A stretch of 64,000 bases of DNA, taken from positions 1-64,000 of the forward strand of contig NZ_LZRP01000011.1 of NCBI RefSeq assembly GCF_001678665.1, read 5' to 3'. The stretch comes from Erythrobacter sp. QSSC1-22B. Lineage in GTDB: Bacteria > Pseudomonadota > Alphaproteobacteria > Sphingomonadales > Sphingomonadaceae. Positions 1-7,572 of this stretch are shown here, piece after piece (within the stretch, counting starts at the first letter, position 1; each line of letters begins with the position of its first letter). The notes below the pieces were generated by a model, which worked only from the letters and a program-made list of their open reading frames with translations, was not told the DNA's origin and did not search any database. A program made the translations under genes and the position numbers.

Positions 1-146
1 ACACCCGACCGCAAGAAGCTAGGCGGCGTGGACAAATTTGAGCCAGTATCTTGCGGCGACGATGTGGACCATGCTGAGGAAGCTTTCAGCGAGCTGGTCA
101 TAGCGAGGGGCGATGGCGCGGTTGATTTCCCTCTCCGCCAAAGGGT
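1..146 (-). mobile_element. IS5-family transposase C-terminal remnant
   Basis: Read on the minus strand, this stretch encodes a transposase C-terminus ending in a TAG stop at 19-21. Recognisable elements are NRAIAPRYDQLAESFL and then ARYWLKFVHAA, typical of the last ~35 residues of IS5-family (ISL2/IS427-like) DDE transposases. The N-terminal and catalytic parts should lie at higher coordinates, but an intact PLP-enzyme gene occupies that DNA and similarity stops near 140. The element is therefore a truncated scar at the island edge. Its outer inverted repeat would lie outside the window. The family call rests on motif recognition by eye. Confidence 0.65.
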
Positions 147-1235
147 CTAGAAGAACGCATGAAAGCTGGAAATGACCGGTTTTCCGTGGTCGATGCGAAA
201 GCCCTCAAATCGCAAATCGGGGGTGAGATAATTTTCCTTTACCGGTTCCTTGCGAACCAGATCGGTCGATAGATATTTCGTTTGGTTGTCGCACAAAACA
301 GTGCCGATCACCGCCGTACGACCAGGGTGTTCCCGCAATTGCAATTGTGCCGCCTTGACCGCCGCCACGATGTTGCCGCCAGACGATATGCCGACGCCGA
401 CGCCCAGTTCGCGGGCCAAGCGTTGCGCCATCAGTATGGCGTCGCCATCGTCCACCGCGATGATGGCCGACAGTTCGTCCAGCTTGACGATCGCCGGGAT
501 GAACTCATCCGATATTCCCTGCATCCGGTGCTGACCGACCTTGTGGCCAGTGGATAGAGTTGGCGACGAAGCCGGTTCGACTGGATGGACGGGCATTTCC
601 TGGCCTGCCCTAGCGAAATAGCGTGCGGCTCCCATGATCGTGCCCCCAGTCCCGACGCCGGCGACGAAGCCGGTCAGCACGCGGCCGCAGCGGGCCGCCT
701 GCGCGGACAGTTCGGGAAGCGTAGCGTCCAGGTGCACGTGGCAATTGTCCTCATTGGCAAACTGGTCCGGCAGGAAATGTCCTTGGGCCGCCGCCATATC
801 CTCCGCCATCGCGACTGCGCCGAGGAACCCGCCCTCGTCGCGCGAAACCTGGCACACGACGGCGCCATAGCTTTCGATAAGTTGGCGCCGTTCCACGCTC
901 ATCCAGTCGGGCATAAAGATTGTGACGTGATGGCCCAGCGCGGCGCCGATGGCTGCAACGGCAATCCCTGCATTGCCGCTGGTCGCCTCAGCAATGGGCT
1001 GACCCGGCACCAGGGCACCCCGCCGATAGGCACAGCGCAGGATGTTGAGCGCCATCCGGTCCTTGATGCTGCCAGACAAGTTGTACATTTCCATCTTGGC
1101 GATGATCTCGATGCGCTGTCCGCGAAGGCTGCACGCAAGGTGCAAGGCGGGGGTATGGCCGATGGAGGCGTCCACCACCGCGAAGGGGCAGTCGGGTATG
1201 AACGGGCGAAGCGGCGCGGTGTCGAGATCAAGCAT
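147..1235 (-). CDS. Cysteine synthase-like PLP-dependent beta-family enzyme
   Basis: A 362-residue fold-type II PLP enzyme (cysteine synthase / cystathionine beta-synthase family). The Schiff-base lysine lies in LSGSIKDR (about K58), followed by a TSGNAG asparagine loop, the phosphate-binding GVGTGGT loop and ISSGGN near the PLP ring nitrogen. I chose the ATG at 1235 because translation further upstream has no family similarity and would cross the divergent promoter. The substrate could be O-acetylserine, but related enzymes also do eliminations or make diaminopropionate. A divergent Lrp-type regulator lies 100 bp away and probably controls it. The stop codon directly abuts the transposase remnant, so the C-terminus may have been altered by the insertion. 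Confidence 0.85.
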   Translation of the reverse strand: MLDLDTAPLRPFIPDCPFAVVDASIGHTPALHLACSLRGQRIEIIAKMEMYNLSGSIKDRMALNILRCAYRRGALVPGQPIAEATSGNAGIAVAAIGAALGHHVTIFMPDWMSVERRQLIESYGAVVCQVSRDEGGFLGAVAMAEDMAAAQGHFLPDQFANEDNCHVHLDATLPELSAQAARCGRVLTGFVAGVGTGGTIMGAARYFARAGQEMPVHPVEPASSPTLSTGHKVGQHRMQGISDEFIPAIVKLDELSAIIAVDDGDAILMAQRLARELGVGVGISSGGNIVAAVKAAQLQLREHPGRTAVIGTVLCDNQTKYLSTDLVRKEPVKENYLTPDLRFEGFRIDHGKPVISSFHAFF

Positions 1236-1335
1236 GAACGAAGAATACCGTGCCGGATAAGTAAATGCATTGCAGAAATATTCCGTTTTTGTATGAAAAT
1301 GGCAAGACCATCCCGGAACAGCGAGGCTTTGCCGA
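1236..1335. promoter_or_regulatory. Divergent promoter region, Lrp regulator / PLP enzyme
   Basis: A 100-bp intergenic region between two divergently read genes. It has an AT-rich core around 1270-1305, containing runs such as TTCCGTTTTTGTATGAAAA, that stands out from the GC-rich surroundings. Lrp-family regulators bind such degenerate AT-rich sites. No exact operator can be defined by eye. Confidence 0.4.
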
Positions 1336-1788
1336 ATGATCGATGAAAACGATAGAGCGATCCTGCGACTGCTGCAGAACGACGTGACCCTGTCGATGGA
1401 GGCGCTGGCAGCCCGTCTAAGCATGTCCGCGAACACCGTGTGGCGACGAATCAAGCGGCTTCAGACCGACGGCGTGATCGCGCGGCGGGTGGCTCTGGTC
1501 GATCCTGCGAAAGTCGGCCTGGACCTCACCGTGTTCGTGACCGTGCGCACCACCGATCACAGCAGCGAATGGCTGGAGCAATTCGGCAGTGCCACCCAGG
1601 CGATGCCCGAAATCATGGAATTCTATAGGCTGGCGGGGGATACGGATTATCTCATCAAGCTGATGATCCGCGACGTCGCGGATTACGACCGTGTGTACAA
1701 GAAGCTGATCGCCTCCGTGCCGATCGCCGATGTGACTGCCAGTTTCGCGATGGAAACGATCAAGAACCAAACCGCGTTACCGGTCTGA
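1336..1788 (+). CDS. Lrp/AsnC-family transcriptional regulator
   Basis: A 150-residue Lrp/AsnC regulator. The N-terminal winged helix-turn-helix is about residues 2-60 (DENDRAILRLLQNDV, then SMSANTVWRRIKRLQ as recognition helix). It is followed by an alpha-beta RAM/ligand domain (GLDLTVFVTV, then AGDTDYLIKLMI). Such proteins sense amino acids and often control a divergent amino-acid gene, which fits the cysteine-synthase-like gene read the other way. The 100-bp gap between them is AT-rich by local standards (around 1270-1305) and is the likely operator. It ends 78 bp before the first catabolic operon, which has its own distinct operator, so it probably does not run that pathway. Confidence 0.9.
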   Translation: MIDENDRAILRLLQNDVTLSMEALAARLSMSANTVWRRIKRLQTDGVIARRVALVDPAKVGLDLTVFVTVRTTDHSSEWLEQFGSATQAMPEIMEFYRLAGDTDYLIKLMIRDVADYDRVYKKLIASVPIADVTASFAMETIKNQTALPV

Positions 1789-1832
1789 CGCTTGCCACTT
1801 ACCGTTTGACATGAGCCGTCGTTGCGGCAAAC

Positions 1833-1844
1833 TTGTCCGGACAA
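1833..1844. promoter_or_regulatory. Island operator 1, TTGTCCGGACAA
   Basis: A perfect 12-bp palindrome followed on the right by ATTTT (TTGTCCGGACAAATTTT). It ends 22 bp before the ATG of the methyltransferase operon at 1867. This is one of six near-identical copies in front of island transcription units. The GT...AC half-site layout suits a GntR-superfamily repressor, so the 33.6-kb HutC-type regulator is the prime candidate, by inference. Confidence 0.8.
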
Positions 1845-1866
1845 ATTTTGTCGCGAGAAGCATAAT

Positions 1867-3081
1867 ATGACAGCCGATCTTCCCCCGCCCTATACCGCGC
1901 TGACCCGGCATCCGATGATGGCGCGGACCAGCCATGACGAGGCGGCGCGGTTCAACTTCCTCACGCATTTCAACCGGTACCTTTCCGGCACCATCGGCAA
2001 GGGCAATACGCTGGCTTACGCAAAGCGCGCGATGCCTGCCTTTCGCGCCGAACATGGCCGCGAGCCGACGGACCGGCACGAGGTGCGCGATGCGATGAAC
2101 CGTGATCCATGGCACCGAACCTGGTCCGCGCTGAAGCGCAATTCGATGGAGATGCGCCAGCAGAACGGGCGGCAGACCGTGCTGCGGCAGTTGGACGATC
2201 TCGACGCCCGGGCCCAGCGATACAATGCCGCCTCGGGCCAGCTGGAGCTGGACCCGGCGGTGGACCAGCCCTGGTACCAGCGCGCCATCGACATTCACTG
2301 CCAGCCCGGCGGCTATCACTCGGTCGAGCGGGCAGGCGATGTGGTGGCCGGCGCGAATTACGACATCGGTATTTTCGCCACGACCGGCGGCGCGCTGGGC
2401 GGGCTGAACGATGGCGGGGGACAGGCGGTGGTCGAATGGGCGCAGCGCGAGCGCCCCGAGTGGCAGCCGAAACGCATTCTCGATATCGGTGCCACCGTGG
2501 GCCACAACGCCGTGCCGATCGCGCAGGCCTATCCCGACGCCGAAGTCGTTGCGATCGATACGGCGGGTGCATCGCTGCGTTACGGCGCGGCCCGGGCGGC
2601 GGCGATGGGCGTGACGAACATCCGCTTCGTCCAGGCAAGCGGCGAGGATTTGTCGCGCTGGGACGACGGGCATTTCGATTGGGTGCAGACCACCATGTTC
2701 CTGCACGAACTCAGCGCGAAGGCCCTGCCGCGGTTGCTGGCGGAGGCGAACCGGGTGCTGGCCCCTGGCGGGCTGATCCTGCATATCGAACAGCCGCAAT
2801 ATTCGGACGATATGCCGTTGTTCGAACAGTTCATGCGCGACTGGGACGCGTTCAACAACAACGAACCGTTCTGGACCGCGATGCATGCGCAGGACCTGAA
2901 GCAGGTCATGGCCGAGGCTGGTTTCCCGCGCGACAGCCAGTTCACCGTCGGGGTGCGCGCGGTGGTCGATCCGGCCATCTTTCCGCCGTCGCCCGACGAT
3001 GCGGAAGAGGATTTCGGGCGCGCGGCGGTGTGGAACGCTTATGGCGCGTGGAAGCCGGCTGTCTGGGCCATGGCGGCATGA
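1867..3081 (+). CDS. Class I SAM-dependent methyltransferase
   Basis: A 404-residue protein. Residues about 200-310 form a Rossmann methyltransferase domain: RILDIGATVGHNAVPIAQ is motif I, then AEVVAID (motif II acid) and a later hydrophobic strand followed by LAPGGLILHIEQP. The N-terminal ~190 residues, with predicted helices, are an extension without a recognised domain and may bind substrate. The ATG at 1867 has a purine-rich stretch (GCGAGAAGC) just upstream; an in-frame ATG-like start earlier would read through the operator. It is the first gene of a three-gene unit, overlapping the next gene by ATGA. The methyl acceptor is unknown; it could methylate a pathway carboxylate or hydroxyl. 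Confidence 0.85.
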   Translation: MTADLPPPYTALTRHPMMARTSHDEAARFNFLTHFNRYLSGTIGKGNTLAYAKRAMPAFRAEHGREPTDRHEVRDAMNRDPWHRTWSALKRNSMEMRQQNGRQTVLRQLDDLDARAQRYNAASGQLELDPAVDQPWYQRAIDIHCQPGGYHSVERAGDVVAGANYDIGIFATTGGALGGLNDGGGQAVVEWAQRERPEWQPKRILDIGATVGHNAVPIAQAYPDAEVVAIDTAGASLRYGAARAAAMGVTNIRFVQASGEDLSRWDDGHFDWVQTTMFLHELSAKALPRLLAEANRVLAPGGLILHIEQPQYSDDMPLFEQFMRDWDAFNNNEPFWTAMHAQDLKQVMAEAGFPRDSQFTVGVRAVVDPAIFPPSPDDAEEDFGRAAVWNAYGAWKPAVWAMAA

Positions 3082-3458
3082 GCGCGGGCGACATGGACGA
3101 GACCGAACCACTCGACTGGGTCGCGCTGTCGGGCAAACGCGCGAAGGGCCGACGGCCGGAGTTCTTCGAGGACCCGGCGCTCGACCGGTTGTATTCGGTG
3201 GTGTTCGCATTGGCGGGGGAAGTTTCCGTCCTGCGGGAGCGGCTGGATACGGTGGAGCGGTTGCTGGAGCGGAACGGATCGGTGAACCGCGCGGATATCG
3301 AAGCATACGAGCCCGATCGTCAGGCCGGGGAGGAGCGGGGCCTGGCCACCCGGGCCTATCTCGCGCGGATCATGCGCGGCTTCCAGCAGGAAGTCGAAGC
3401 GATGGAAGCGGACGACCCGCCGATCGGCGAGCTGGTCGAGAAACTGGGCAGGGAGTAG
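3078..3458 (+). CDS. Conserved hypothetical protein, coiled-coil-like
   Basis: A 126-residue soluble protein with no domain I recognise. The start ATG overlaps the methyltransferase stop (ATGA), so translation is probably coupled. Residues about 35-65 (VFALAGEVSVLRERLDTVER) have a heptad-like hydrophobic pattern suggesting a short coiled coil, and the sequence is rich in Glu and Arg. It has no signal peptide or membrane segment. The constant position between the methyltransferase and a DUF1330 gene suggests an accessory or subunit role for one of them; this is inference only. Confidence 0.7.
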   Translation: MSAGDMDETEPLDWVALSGKRAKGRRPEFFEDPALDRLYSVVFALAGEVSVLRERLDTVERLLERNGSVNRADIEAYEPDRQAGEERGLATRAYLARIMRGFQQEVEAMEADDPPIGELVEKLGRE

Positions 3459-3464
3459 CGCGCC

Positions 3465-3767
3465 ATGCCCGCTTACATGATCGTCACCGCCAAGATCGCC
3501 GACCGCGAGGCCTTCATAGCGGGATACGGCAAACAGGCCGGCGCGCTGGTCGAGCAATTCGGCGGGCGCTACGTGCTGCGGGGTCCGGGCGTGGAACTGC
3601 TCGAAGGCGAATTCGGAGACGGCGCTTCCATGGTCATGTCCGAATGGCCGGACAAGGCGGCGGCAAGGGCGTTCTGGAACAGCGCCGAATACGCGACGGT
3701 GAAAAAACTGCGCGAAGGCATCGCGGATTGCCAGGTGCTGCTGATCGAGGCGCCGAAAATCGAGTGA
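3465..3767 (+). CDS. DUF1330 family protein
   Basis: A 100-residue DUF1330 protein of the dimeric alpha-beta barrel superfamily. It opens MPAYMIVTAKIADREAFIAG, contains FGGRYVLRGPGVELLEG, then the characteristic MSEWPDKAAARAFWNS and an ending LLIEAP. Members are small cytoplasmic proteins of mostly unknown function, related in fold to EthD and monooxygenase-type proteins, and are often found in aromatic or terpenoid catabolic clusters. A spacer of 6 bp after the previous stop and a GGCAGGGAG ribosome site place it in the same operon. A second, exported DUF1330-like protein occurs at 15472-15960. Confidence 0.85.
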   Translation: MPAYMIVTAKIADREAFIAGYGKQAGALVEQFGGRYVLRGPGVELLEGEFGDGASMVMSEWPDKAAARAFWNSAEYATVKKLREGIADCQVLLIEAPKIE

Positions 3768-3768
3768 C

Positions 3769-4127
3769 TCACCCGCGCCACGCCGCCCAGGCGACAAAAC
3801 AAAGCGGCACCACCGCGACCAGATCGACGATCGCGATGGTCCGCAATGCCCCTTCCGGCATTCCGGCACGAACATAGAGGAACAGGAAGCCGAGCACGCT
3901 GACGGCGACAACGCCTGACATCGCGCGCCGGACCCCGGGATCGACGATCGCAAACAGCGTGCCGACGATGATGGCTAGAAACAGCGCACCCCGATGGATG
4001 ATCAGCAGGCCGACATCGCCCGTCGGGCTGATCCCGTAAAGCTTCTCTGTGGAGCGAACAACACGGCAGCCGGCATCGCATGGACGAGAGCCAGGCTGAA
4101 CCATGCAGCCTTCAGTATGATTTCCAT
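3769..4127 (-). pseudogene. Small integral membrane protein gene, frameshifted
   Basis: Two overlapping frames together give one plausible ~119-residue membrane protein. The ATG at 4127, with GGGA 7 nt upstream, encodes MEIILKAAWFSLALVHAMPA and then VLFAPQ, after which the frame runs into non-homologous residues and stops at 4002. The continuation EKLYGISPTGDVGLLIIHR, followed by three or four hydrophobic segments to 3769, lies one frame over. Adding one base near 4045-4053 joins them as LFAP-TEKLYG. The reading frame is therefore broken by a one-base deletion, unless this is a sequencing error. The protein family is not recognised. It lies 1 bp from the convergent DUF1330 gene. Confidence 0.6.
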
Positions 4128-4179
4128 GCTTGGTTCCCTGTTTAGAAGCAACATCAGGCGCGTTGTCGCCGCAGGGCCA

Positions 4180-4788
4180 TTAGTTGAGCAACTGGTTGAT
4201 CTCCACCGCGATGCCGTCGGGGTCGAGCACATTGCACCCCATCACTCTTATGTCCGGCCCGCCGTCGCGCGAGGGATAGGTCTGCAGGCGCGGCTCGCCC
4301 GTGACCGTCACGCCCGGAACGCGCGCTGCGGCGGCACAGCGTGCGGGCACGTCATCCGTATTGACCACGATCACCGTGCTGCCGACTCCCAGTCGCCGGG
4401 GATAGTCGGGTTCGGGGAGTTCCGGTTCGATCAGCTCCATCAGGCCTATCCAGCCGATGAAGGCGTCGTTCGCGTTGAGCAGCACCAGCCGCGCCCGCGT
4501 TCCGGGCGATCCCACGGGCAGTGCCACGCCCGATAGCTTTACCTCGGTGTCGTAATTCATCTTCATGCCGAGCACGCCCTGCCAGAAGGCGAGGCTGCGA
4601 CCCATGTCGCGCACGATCAGGGTCGTTCGGCGGATGTCGGTCGGTGCGCGGGTGCTGGTGTCGACAGACGACAGGCTGGAGCCCGGCGCCGCAGGAGCAG
4701 GCGGGGAAGGCGGGCCGGGGGTCCCGCCATCGACCACCGAGACGCATCCCGCCAGCAACGCTGCCATGGCCACAACGGAATATTTCAT
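4180..4788 (-). CDS. VOC/glyoxalase-fold lipoprotein
   Basis: A 202-residue exported protein. The signal peptide ends in the lipobox LLAGC (Cys15), followed by a Pro/Ser-rich linker to about residue 45 and then a vicinal-oxygen-chelate (glyoxalase/bleomycin resistance) domain. That domain contains RRTTLIVRDMGRSLAFWQGV, a central STVIVVNTDD strand and the C-terminal NVLDPDGIAVEINQ signature with the metal-binding Glu. It should sit in the periplasm attached to a membrane. The start overlaps the CoA-transferase stop (ATGA), making it the last gene of the long minus-strand operon that starts at 10867. Its substrate is unknown. A related two-domain exported VOC protein lies at 20599-21660. Confidence 0.85.
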   Translation of the reverse strand: MKYSVVAMAALLAGCVSVVDGGTPGPPSPPAPAAPGSSLSSVDTSTRAPTDIRRTTLIVRDMGRSLAFWQGVLGMKMNYDTEVKLSGVALPVGSPGTRARLVLLNANDAFIGWIGLMELIEPELPEPDYPRRLGVGSTVIVVNTDDVPARCAAAARVPGVTVTGEPRLQTYPSRDGGPDIRVMGCNVLDPDGIAVEINQLLN

Positions 4789-5984
4789 AGACTGCTCCCT
4801 GCCGCGCCGCTTTCGATCAGCCGCGTGATTGCCTGTTCATCATAACCCAGGTCCGCCAGAACGCGGCGGGTGTCCGCCCCCGCCTGCGGCAAGACATGAT
4901 GCGCGTTCAGGCGGTTGCCGCCCATCTCCAGCGGGATTGCCGGCAGCCGCGCAGCCCGGCCGTCCGCCAGCGTGACCTCTTCCAGCCCACCTGCCGCCAT
5001 GTGCGGATCGCCCAGCAGATCCTCCGGTCTGCCGATGGGTGCGAAGGGCAGGCCGCTGCCTTCGAGCTTCGCAAGCGCTTCCGCGCGGGTCAGCCTGCCG
5101 ATCAGGGTTCGGATAACCGGCATGATCCGGTCGCGCGCCGCCACCCGGGCGTTGTTTTCGCGCAGGGTCTCGTCCGCCCACAACTCGTCCAGCCCGAACA
5201 GGTCGCAGAACTTCGCCCACAGCGCATCCGTAACCACGCCGATGAACAGCGGCTCGTCCTGGGTCTGGAATACGTCGTAGATCGCCCAGGCCGAAACGCG
5301 CGCGGGCATCGGGGCTGCGGGTGTTCCAGTGACCGCATATTGCGCCATGTGCTGCCCGACCAGATAGGCCGTCGTTTCGAACAGGCTGGCGACCACCTTC
5401 TGCCCGCGCCCGGTCCGGTGGCGTTCCTCCAGGGCGGCCAATATGCCAATCACACCGAACATGCCGCCGGTCACGTCGATCACGCTTGCGCCCGCCCGCA
5501 GGGGCTGTCCCGGGGGCCCGGTCATGTAGGCCAGTCCGCCCATCATCTGCGCCACTTCATCCAGCGCGGTACGGTCTTCGTAAGGTCCTGGAAGGAAACC
5601 TTTTTCGCTGCAATAGACAAGGCGCGGGTTCGCCTGGGCGCAGGCGTCGTATCCCAGGCCGAGCCGGTCGAGCGCGCCGGGGCGGAAGTTCTCCACCAGG
5701 ATGTCGACGTTCGCGATCAGATCGCGTGCGACCTGCAGCCCCGCCTCGCTCTTGAGATCGAGACAGATCGACGCCTTGCCGCGGTTGTACATCGGGAAAT
5801 AGCCCGCGCCCGACCCCTTGAGGGTCCGCGTGCGGTCCCCGCCGATGGGTTCGATACGCGTGACCTCCGCGCCCAGCCCGGCCAGGATATGCCCGACGGT
5901 GGGCCCCATCACCATATGGGTGAATTCGACGAGTTTCAGCCCGGCGAGCGGGGTCGGCGCGCTGGCTTGTGCGCTCCGGATCAT
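4785..5984 (-). CDS. CaiB/BaiF class III CoA-transferase
   Basis: A 399-residue class III (formyl-CoA-transferase-type) CoA-transferase. Hallmarks are the N-terminal LAGLKLVEFTHMVMGPTVGH, then LGAEVTRIEP and NRGKASICLDLKS, with LVENFRPGALDRLGLGYD and the catalytic-aspartate strand near ALDEVAQMMGG. The enzyme moves CoA from a donor such as succinyl-CoA onto a carboxylic acid. Directly upstream and overlapping (ATGA) is the HMG-CoA-lyase-type gene, a pairing that suggests it activates a 3-hydroxy-3-alkyl dicarboxylate for cleavage. It is one of three CaiB/BaiF genes in the island. The exact acid cannot be read from sequence. Confidence 0.9.
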   Translation of the reverse strand: MIRSAQASAPTPLAGLKLVEFTHMVMGPTVGHILAGLGAEVTRIEPIGGDRTRTLKGSGAGYFPMYNRGKASICLDLKSEAGLQVARDLIANVDILVENFRPGALDRLGLGYDACAQANPRLVYCSEKGFLPGPYEDRTALDEVAQMMGGLAYMTGPPGQPLRAGASVIDVTGGMFGVIGILAALEERHRTGRGQKVVASLFETTAYLVGQHMAQYAVTGTPAAPMPARVSAWAIYDVFQTQDEPLFIGVVTDALWAKFCDLFGLDELWADETLRENNARVAARDRIMPVIRTLIGRLTRAEALAKLEGSGLPFAPIGRPEDLLGDPHMAAGGLEEVTLADGRAARLPAIPLEMGGNRLNAHHVLPQAGADTRRVLADLGYDEQAITRLIESGAAGSSL

Positions 5985-6943
5985 ACCGCGCCCCCGCGCA
6001 AGACGCGCGCCGCATAGTCGAGCATCGGCCCCGCATCGGGGGTGAAGCCGTACAGCGGTTCGTCCGGCAGCGCCTGTTCCACGATAGCGCGCACGCCCAG
6101 CAGAGCCTCCAGATCGATCCCCGTGTCGCAGCCCATCGCGTTCAGCATCAGCACCAGATCCTCGGTCACCAGATTGCCGCTGGCCCCCGGCGCCCACGGG
6201 CATCCGCCTAACCCGCCGAGCGAAGCATCGAAGGTAGTGATCCCTTCCTCCAGGCCGGCAACCACATTGGCGAGACCCAGCCCACGCGTGTTGTGCAGAT
6301 GCAGTGTGGTGAGCAGGCCGTCTCCCACTGCGCCGCGAACCTTGCGCACAAGGCGGCGCACCTGCGCGGGATCGGCATAGCCGGTGGTGTCCGACAGGCT
6401 CAGTTCCTGCGCGCCCGCCTCCACCGCTTGCGCCGCCAGCCGCACGACCTGTTCCTCGCTCACCGCGCCTTCCATGGTGCATCCGAAGGCGGTGGACAGG
6501 CCGACCGCGAAGTGGATGCCGTGTTCGCGGGCGATGGCTGAACACGCCGCAATCTCCTTCAGCATCGCCGCGTGGTCCTTGCGCAGGTTCTTGATACTGT
6601 GTGTCTCGCTCATGGAGAAAGGCAGGCTCATCGCATGCACCCGCGCCCTGGCGGCGTTGGTTGCGCCCGTGGCATTCGGCACCAACCCGACCACGGTCAG
6701 CCCGCCGATCCCGCGTGCGAAATCGACGAGCTCGGCTGTATCGGCCAGTTGGGGCAGCAGCTTTGCCGGGACGAAGCTGCCGACCTCGATTTCCCGCACC
6801 CCGGCAGCGGCTTCGGCTGCGATCCAGCGCTTCTTCGCTTCGGTCGGCATCACCGCGTCCACGGATTGCAGACCATCGCGCAGACCGACTTCGGATACGA
6901 GAATCACTGGCGCCGTCTTGTGGGATTGCAATATCGCATTCAC
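5981..6943 (-). CDS. HMG-CoA lyase family enzyme
   Basis: A 320-residue DRE-TIM metallolyase. Seen are the divalent-metal/substrate loop EVGLRDGLQ, the SLSDTTGYADP strand, the HLHNTRGLGLANV metal-binding histidines and the GGCPWAPGASGNLVTEDL loop with the catalytic cysteine of HMG-CoA lyases. It should cleave a 3-hydroxy-3-methylglutaryl-CoA-like thioester into acetyl-CoA or a homologue plus a keto acid. The start is GTG at 6943, overlapping the LeuD stop (GTGA); earlier in-frame codons lie deep in leuD. Placement after LeuC/LeuD hydro-lyase genes and before a CoA-transferase suggests a citramalyl- or alkylmalyl-type substrate rather than leucine-derived HMG-CoA. Confidence 0.9.
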   Translation of the reverse strand: MNAILQSHKTAPVILVSEVGLRDGLQSVDAVMPTEAKKRWIAAEAAAGVREIEVGSFVPAKLLPQLADTAELVDFARGIGGLTVVGLVPNATGATNAARARVHAMSLPFSMSETHSIKNLRKDHAAMLKEIAACSAIAREHGIHFAVGLSTAFGCTMEGAVSEEQVVRLAAQAVEAGAQELSLSDTTGYADPAQVRRLVRKVRGAVGDGLLTTLHLHNTRGLGLANVVAGLEEGITTFDASLGGLGGCPWAPGASGNLVTEDLVLMLNAMGCDTGIDLEALLGVRAIVEQALPDEPLYGFTPDAGPMLDYAARVLRGGAV

Positions 6944-7572
6944 AGCCCAGCTCCCCGCGGACTGATTGCCGCCACCAGGTAAATCCAAGGCCGCGCGATG
7001 CGGTCGGTTGCGAGCCAGCCTTCGATCGCCTCGGCCTGCGTCATTGTGAGATCGATCGCGTCCAGCCCATGGGTCAGCATAAGGTGCGCTTCCGTGTCGA
7101 GAGTGAAAGGCAGCACCATATCCAGCGCATTCACCTCTCGCGCTTTCAGATCGACCATGACGCGCGCATTCGCCAGGCTCTCCACATCCGCCCGCCCCAG
7201 CGCGATCGGCACGATGCCGTTGCGGATGCAATTGCCGTGGAAGATCGGAGCGAAGCTTTCCGCGATAACGCAGCGAATGCCCCATTCCCTCAGCGCCCAG
7301 ACGGCATGCTCTCGGCTCGACCCGCAACCGAAATTGGCGCCGCCCAAAAGAATGGAGGCACCGCGATGCTCGGAGCGGTTGAGCACGAAATCCGGGTTTT
7401 CGGTACGCAGATCGGCGTCGCTGTAGCGCCAGGGCGCGAACAGCCCGTCTGCAAGCCCTTCGCGGCCGGTCGAGCGTATCTCCCGGCTTGGGATAATCGT
7501 GTCGGTGTCGACATTATCCACGATCAGCGGCGCGGCGATGGAAGTGAGCGGTTGGGGGAAAGGAGCATTCAT
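6940..7572 (-). CDS. leuD: LeuD-type hydro-lyase small subunit
   Basis: A 210-residue small (swivel) subunit of the isopropylmalate isomerase family. Diagnostic are NVDTDTIIPSREI near the N-terminus and GGANFGCGSSREHAVWAL about residues 75-92, with PIFHGNCIRNGIVPI after it. It pairs with the LeuC-type large subunit encoded immediately upstream (4-bp overlap). No leuA or leuB is nearby and the neighbours are catabolic, so this pair more likely hydrates or isomerises a substituted maleate, malate or citramalate. The family includes dimethylmaleate hydratase and citraconate hydratase. The symbol reflects family, not a leucine role. Confidence 0.88.
   Translation of the reverse strand: MNAPFPQPLTSIAAPLIVDNVDTDTIIPSREIRSTGREGLADGLFAPWRYSDADLRTENPDFVLNRSEHRGASILLGGANFGCGSSREHAVWALREWGIRCVIAESFAPIFHGNCIRNGIVPIALGRADVESLANARVMVDLKAREVNALDMVLPFTLDTEAHLMLTHGLDAIDLTMTQAEAIEGWLATDRIARPWIYLVAAISPRGAGL

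Noticed and set aside
585-1346. Plus-strand frame opposite the PLP enzyme
   Set aside because: Antisense shadow; the minus strand has all PLP-enzyme motifs.
1777-3306. Long minus-strand frame opposite the methyltransferase
   Set aside because: A GC-rich shadow of a well-supported gene; composition dominated by Arg, Pro and Ala with no motifs.
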